DNA of 15,205 bases from positions 1-15,205 of the forward strand of contig CAZFRR010000120.1 in NCBI GenBank assembly GCA_964521405.1, written 5' to 3'. The first letter of the stretch is position 1. The number at the start of each line of letters is the position of its first letter. The notes beneath the pieces were generated by a model. The model saw only the letters and a list, made by a program, of their open reading frames with translations, did no database searches and was not told the origin of the DNA. The position numbers and the translations under genes were made by a program. Shown here piece after piece: positions 13,638 to 15,205 of the stretch. Source of the stretch: SG8-41 sp964521405 (GTDB lineage: Bacteria; Pseudomonadota; Gammaproteobacteria; Burkholderiales; SG8-41).

Positions 13638-14312
13638 ATGGGCAACGGCCTGCCGCCCGTCATCGCGATCGACGGGCCATCCGCTTCGGGCAAGGGCACT
13701 GTGGCGCAAGGCGTTGCCGGCAAACTGGGGTTTCACTATCTCAACAGCGGCGCGCTCTACCGGACCGTGGCTGTGGCTGCCTTGAAGGCCGGAGCAGATC
13801 TAGAAATAGAATCAGTAATGTCTGATATCGTTCTGAATTTAAAGGCTAAGTTTTCAGTAGATTCCGTTGAACTCGATGGCGTGGATATCACCGACGCCAT
13901 TCGAACAGAAGCAGTCAGCGTCGCCGCCTCCCGTATCGCAGCGTACCAGAAGGTCAGAAACGCCCTTCTCAAGCGTCAGCAGGGGTTCCGGAGACCTCCC
14001 GGCCTGGTCGCGGACGGGCGTGATATGGGCACCGTCGTGTTCCCCGATGCGGCGCTCAAAATCTTCCTCACCGCGAGTCCGGAAGCGCGGGCGCAGCGGC
14101 GGCATAAACAGTTGATGGATAAAGGATTGGGTGCTAATATGGCGGCCCTTTTGCAGGATATCCGGGAGCGCGATCAACGAGATAGCACGCGCGCCGCGGC
14201 TCCCCTGAAAATGGGCGCGGATGCCGTCCTGATCGATACCACGCACTTATCGGCGGCGGACGCGATAGCGCAGGTGCTGGCGCTCTACCAACAGGCACCA
14301 CGGGCGCCGTGA
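13638..14312 (+). CDS. cmk: Cytidylate kinase
   Basis: This 224-residue (d)CMP kinase transfers phosphate from ATP to CMP and dCMP. The P-loop GPSASGKGT is at 13-21, and LNSGALYRTV (35-44) is the CMP-binding helix. The inserted NMP-binding domain spans about 60-115. VADGRDMGTVVFPDA is at 124-138, and the lid RDQRDSTRAAAPL at 178-190. The start ATG lies two bases after the aroA TAG, so translation is probably coupled; a termination event at the aroA amber, about 210 nt earlier, could reduce it. The stretch encoding residues 53-80 (13794-13874) is strikingly AT-rich (28 GC of 81 bases by hand count) in a GC-rich gene, yet remains in frame and family-like. Confidence 0.97.
   Translation: MGNGLPPVIAIDGPSASGKGTVAQGVAGKLGFHYLNSGALYRTVAVAALKAGADLEIESVMSDIVLNLKAKFSVDSVELDGVDITDAIRTEAVSVAASRIAAYQKVRNALLKRQQGFRRPPGLVADGRDMGTVVFPDAALKIFLTASPEARAQRRHKQLMDKGLGANMAALLQDIRERDQRDSTRAAAPLKMGADAVLIDTTHLSAADAIAQVLALYQQAPRAP
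14112..14140 (+). promoter_or_regulatory. Candidate rpsA promoter inside cmk
   Basis: TTGATG, a 17-nt spacer, and TAATAT; each box matches four of six consensus bases, about 245 nt before the rpsA start. I recall that rpsA promoters inside the upstream cmk-type gene are also known in E. coli. No other signal supports it here. Confidence 0.28.
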
Positions 14313-14345
14313 ACCGCACCCCGGTTCATGGCTTTATCAACCAAC

Positions 14346-14363
14346 CCCTGTCCTCAAGACGGG
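14346..14363 (+). other. Stem-loop in the rpsA leader
   Basis: CCC, bulged T, GTC / loop CTCAA / GACGGG forms a six-pair stem 22 nt before the rpsA start. The leader has no Shine-Dalgarno. In E. coli the rpsA initiation region also lacks one, uses stem-loops and is repressed by free S1; a similar role is inferred here. Confidence 0.4.
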
Positions 14364-14384
14364 CATCCAACATCCTGAATCTGA

Positions 14385-15205
14385 ATGATGAAAGCAGAAA
14401 CCCTGGCAGCACCCCTGGAAAGCTTCGCCGCGCTGTTTGAAGAAAGTCTTGCCCGCAAGGAAATGCGGATAGGCGAAGTGATCACGGCCGAGGTGATCCG
14501 GGTCGACGATAACTACGTCGTCGTCAATGCCGGCCTGAAATCCGAGAGCTACATCCCGCTTGAGGAATTCCGCAGCGATCGCGGCGAACTCGAGGTCAAG
14601 ATCGGCGAATTTGTGAAAGTCGCGATCGAAGCCCTCGAAGACGGCCACGGCGAGACGCGTCTTTCGCGCGAGAAAGCGAAGCGGCTCGCGGCCTGGCTCG
14701 ATCTGGAAGAGGCCATGGAGAAGGGCAGCGTGGTGTCCGGCGTCATCAACGGCAAGGTCAAGGGCGGGCTCACCGTCACGGTGAACGGCATCCGCGCCTT
14801 CCTCCCCGGCTCGCTGGTGGACATCCGGCCGGTCAAGGACACCACGCCGTACGAAAACAAGGCGATGGATTTCAAGGTCATCAAGCTCGACCGCAAGCGG
14901 AACAACGTGGTGGTGTCGCGCCGGGCGGTCCTCGAGGCGACCCAGGGCGCCGAGCGCGACGCGCTGCTCGCCAGCCTGCAGGAAGGCAAGGTGGTGAAGG
15001 GCATCGTCAAGAACATCACCGATTACGGCGCGTTCGTGGACCTGGGCGGCATCGACGGCCTGCTCCATATCACCGATCTCGCCTGGCGCCGCGTGAAGCA
15101 TCCTTCGGAAATCCTCACGGTGGGCGACGAGGTCGAGGCCAAGGTGTTGAAGTTCGACCAGGAGAAGAACCGCGTCTCTCTCGGGATGAAGCAACTGGGC
15201 GAGGA
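14385..15205 (+). CDS. rpsA: 30S ribosomal protein S1 (partial, 5' part)
   Basis: The first 273 codons of ribosomal protein S1, which binds mRNA and delivers it to the 30S subunit; the gene runs off the window. Two adjacent ATGs (14385, 14388) could start it. S1-type OB repeats are visible: R1 about 29-95 (IGEVITAEVIRVDDNYVVVN, then GLKSESYIP and TRLSREKAKR), R2 about 115-181 (GVINGKVKGGLTV, RAFLPGSLVD, VVVSRRAV), and R3 from about 201 (GKVVKGIVKNITDYGAFVDLGG, GLLHITDLAW). Sequence follows E. coli S1 closely. Gene order cmk-rpsA is conserved. S1 is the factor that allows initiation without a Shine-Dalgarno, relevant because most genes here lack one. Confidence 0.97.
   Translation, partial: MMKAETLAAPLESFAALFEESLARKEMRIGEVITAEVIRVDDNYVVVNAGLKSESYIPLEEFRSDRGELEVKIGEFVKVAIEALEDGHGETRLSREKAKRLAAWLDLEEAMEKGSVVSGVINGKVKGGLTVTVNGIRAFLPGSLVDIRPVKDTTPYENKAMDFKVIKLDRKRNNVVVSRRAVLEATQGAERDALLASLQEGKVVKGIVKNITDYGAFVDLGGIDGLLHITDLAWRRVKHPSEILTVGDEVEAKVLKFDQEKNRVSLGMKQLGE

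Overview
The window is a GC-rich stretch of a proteobacterial chromosome, most likely a betaproteobacterium. The evidence is the protein signatures (UbiG, a short OmpA of the beta-type, GyrA with Tyr122 in an AYRYTE context) and the gene order. The plus-strand run gyrA-serC-serA-pheA-hisC-tyrA-aroA-cmk-rpsA corresponds to the 'mixed-function supraoperon' known from Pseudomonas. The minus-strand run ompA-mtaD-ubiG-gph/mupP is its usual left flank. No insertion sequence, phage, CRISPR array or tRNA was seen. I cannot name the species.

Layout. Bases 1-3545 (minus strand) hold ompA with a strong Shine-Dalgarno and a bidirectional terminator, then mtaD (MTA/SAH deaminase family), ubiG (ubiquinone methyltransferase) and the 5' part of a HAD phosphatase (Gph or MupP). 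Bases 3546-4067 are a divergent spacer with the ompA and gyrA control regions. Bases 4068-8906 hold gyrA, serC and a compact serA with overlapping ends, so these are probably co-transcribed. Bases 9016-13635 hold pheA, hisC, tyrA and aroA, which take chorismate synthesis (EPSP step) into phenylalanine and tyrosine. Bases 13638-15205 hold cmk and the 5' part of rpsA. SerC and SerA make serine, and SerC also serves pyridoxal phosphate synthesis.

Two things stand out. First, four spacers (gph/ubiG, ubiG/mtaD, pheA/hisC, hisC/tyrA) are filled almost stop-codon to start-codon by hairpin elements. Their arms are tandem 7-nt (one case 8-nt) repeats. Each locus uses a different unit sequence but the same plan: repeat arm, unrelated loop, inverted repeat arm. 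They supply stop codons to ubiG and mtaD, and they occupy the place where ribosome binding sites would be. I know of no described family with this design, though I could not search.

Second, aroA, normally single-copy and needed for aromatic amino acids, carries an in-frame amber codon at codon 372. The remaining 68 codons, including the catalytic Arg and Lys, are intact and in frame. A (tcctcaa)3 repeat of the same heptad type sits 26 nt downstream, and its first copy is complementary, with one mismatch, to the segment containing the amber codon. This could be a sequencing error, a recent mutation, or a link between repeat-element formation and gene damage.
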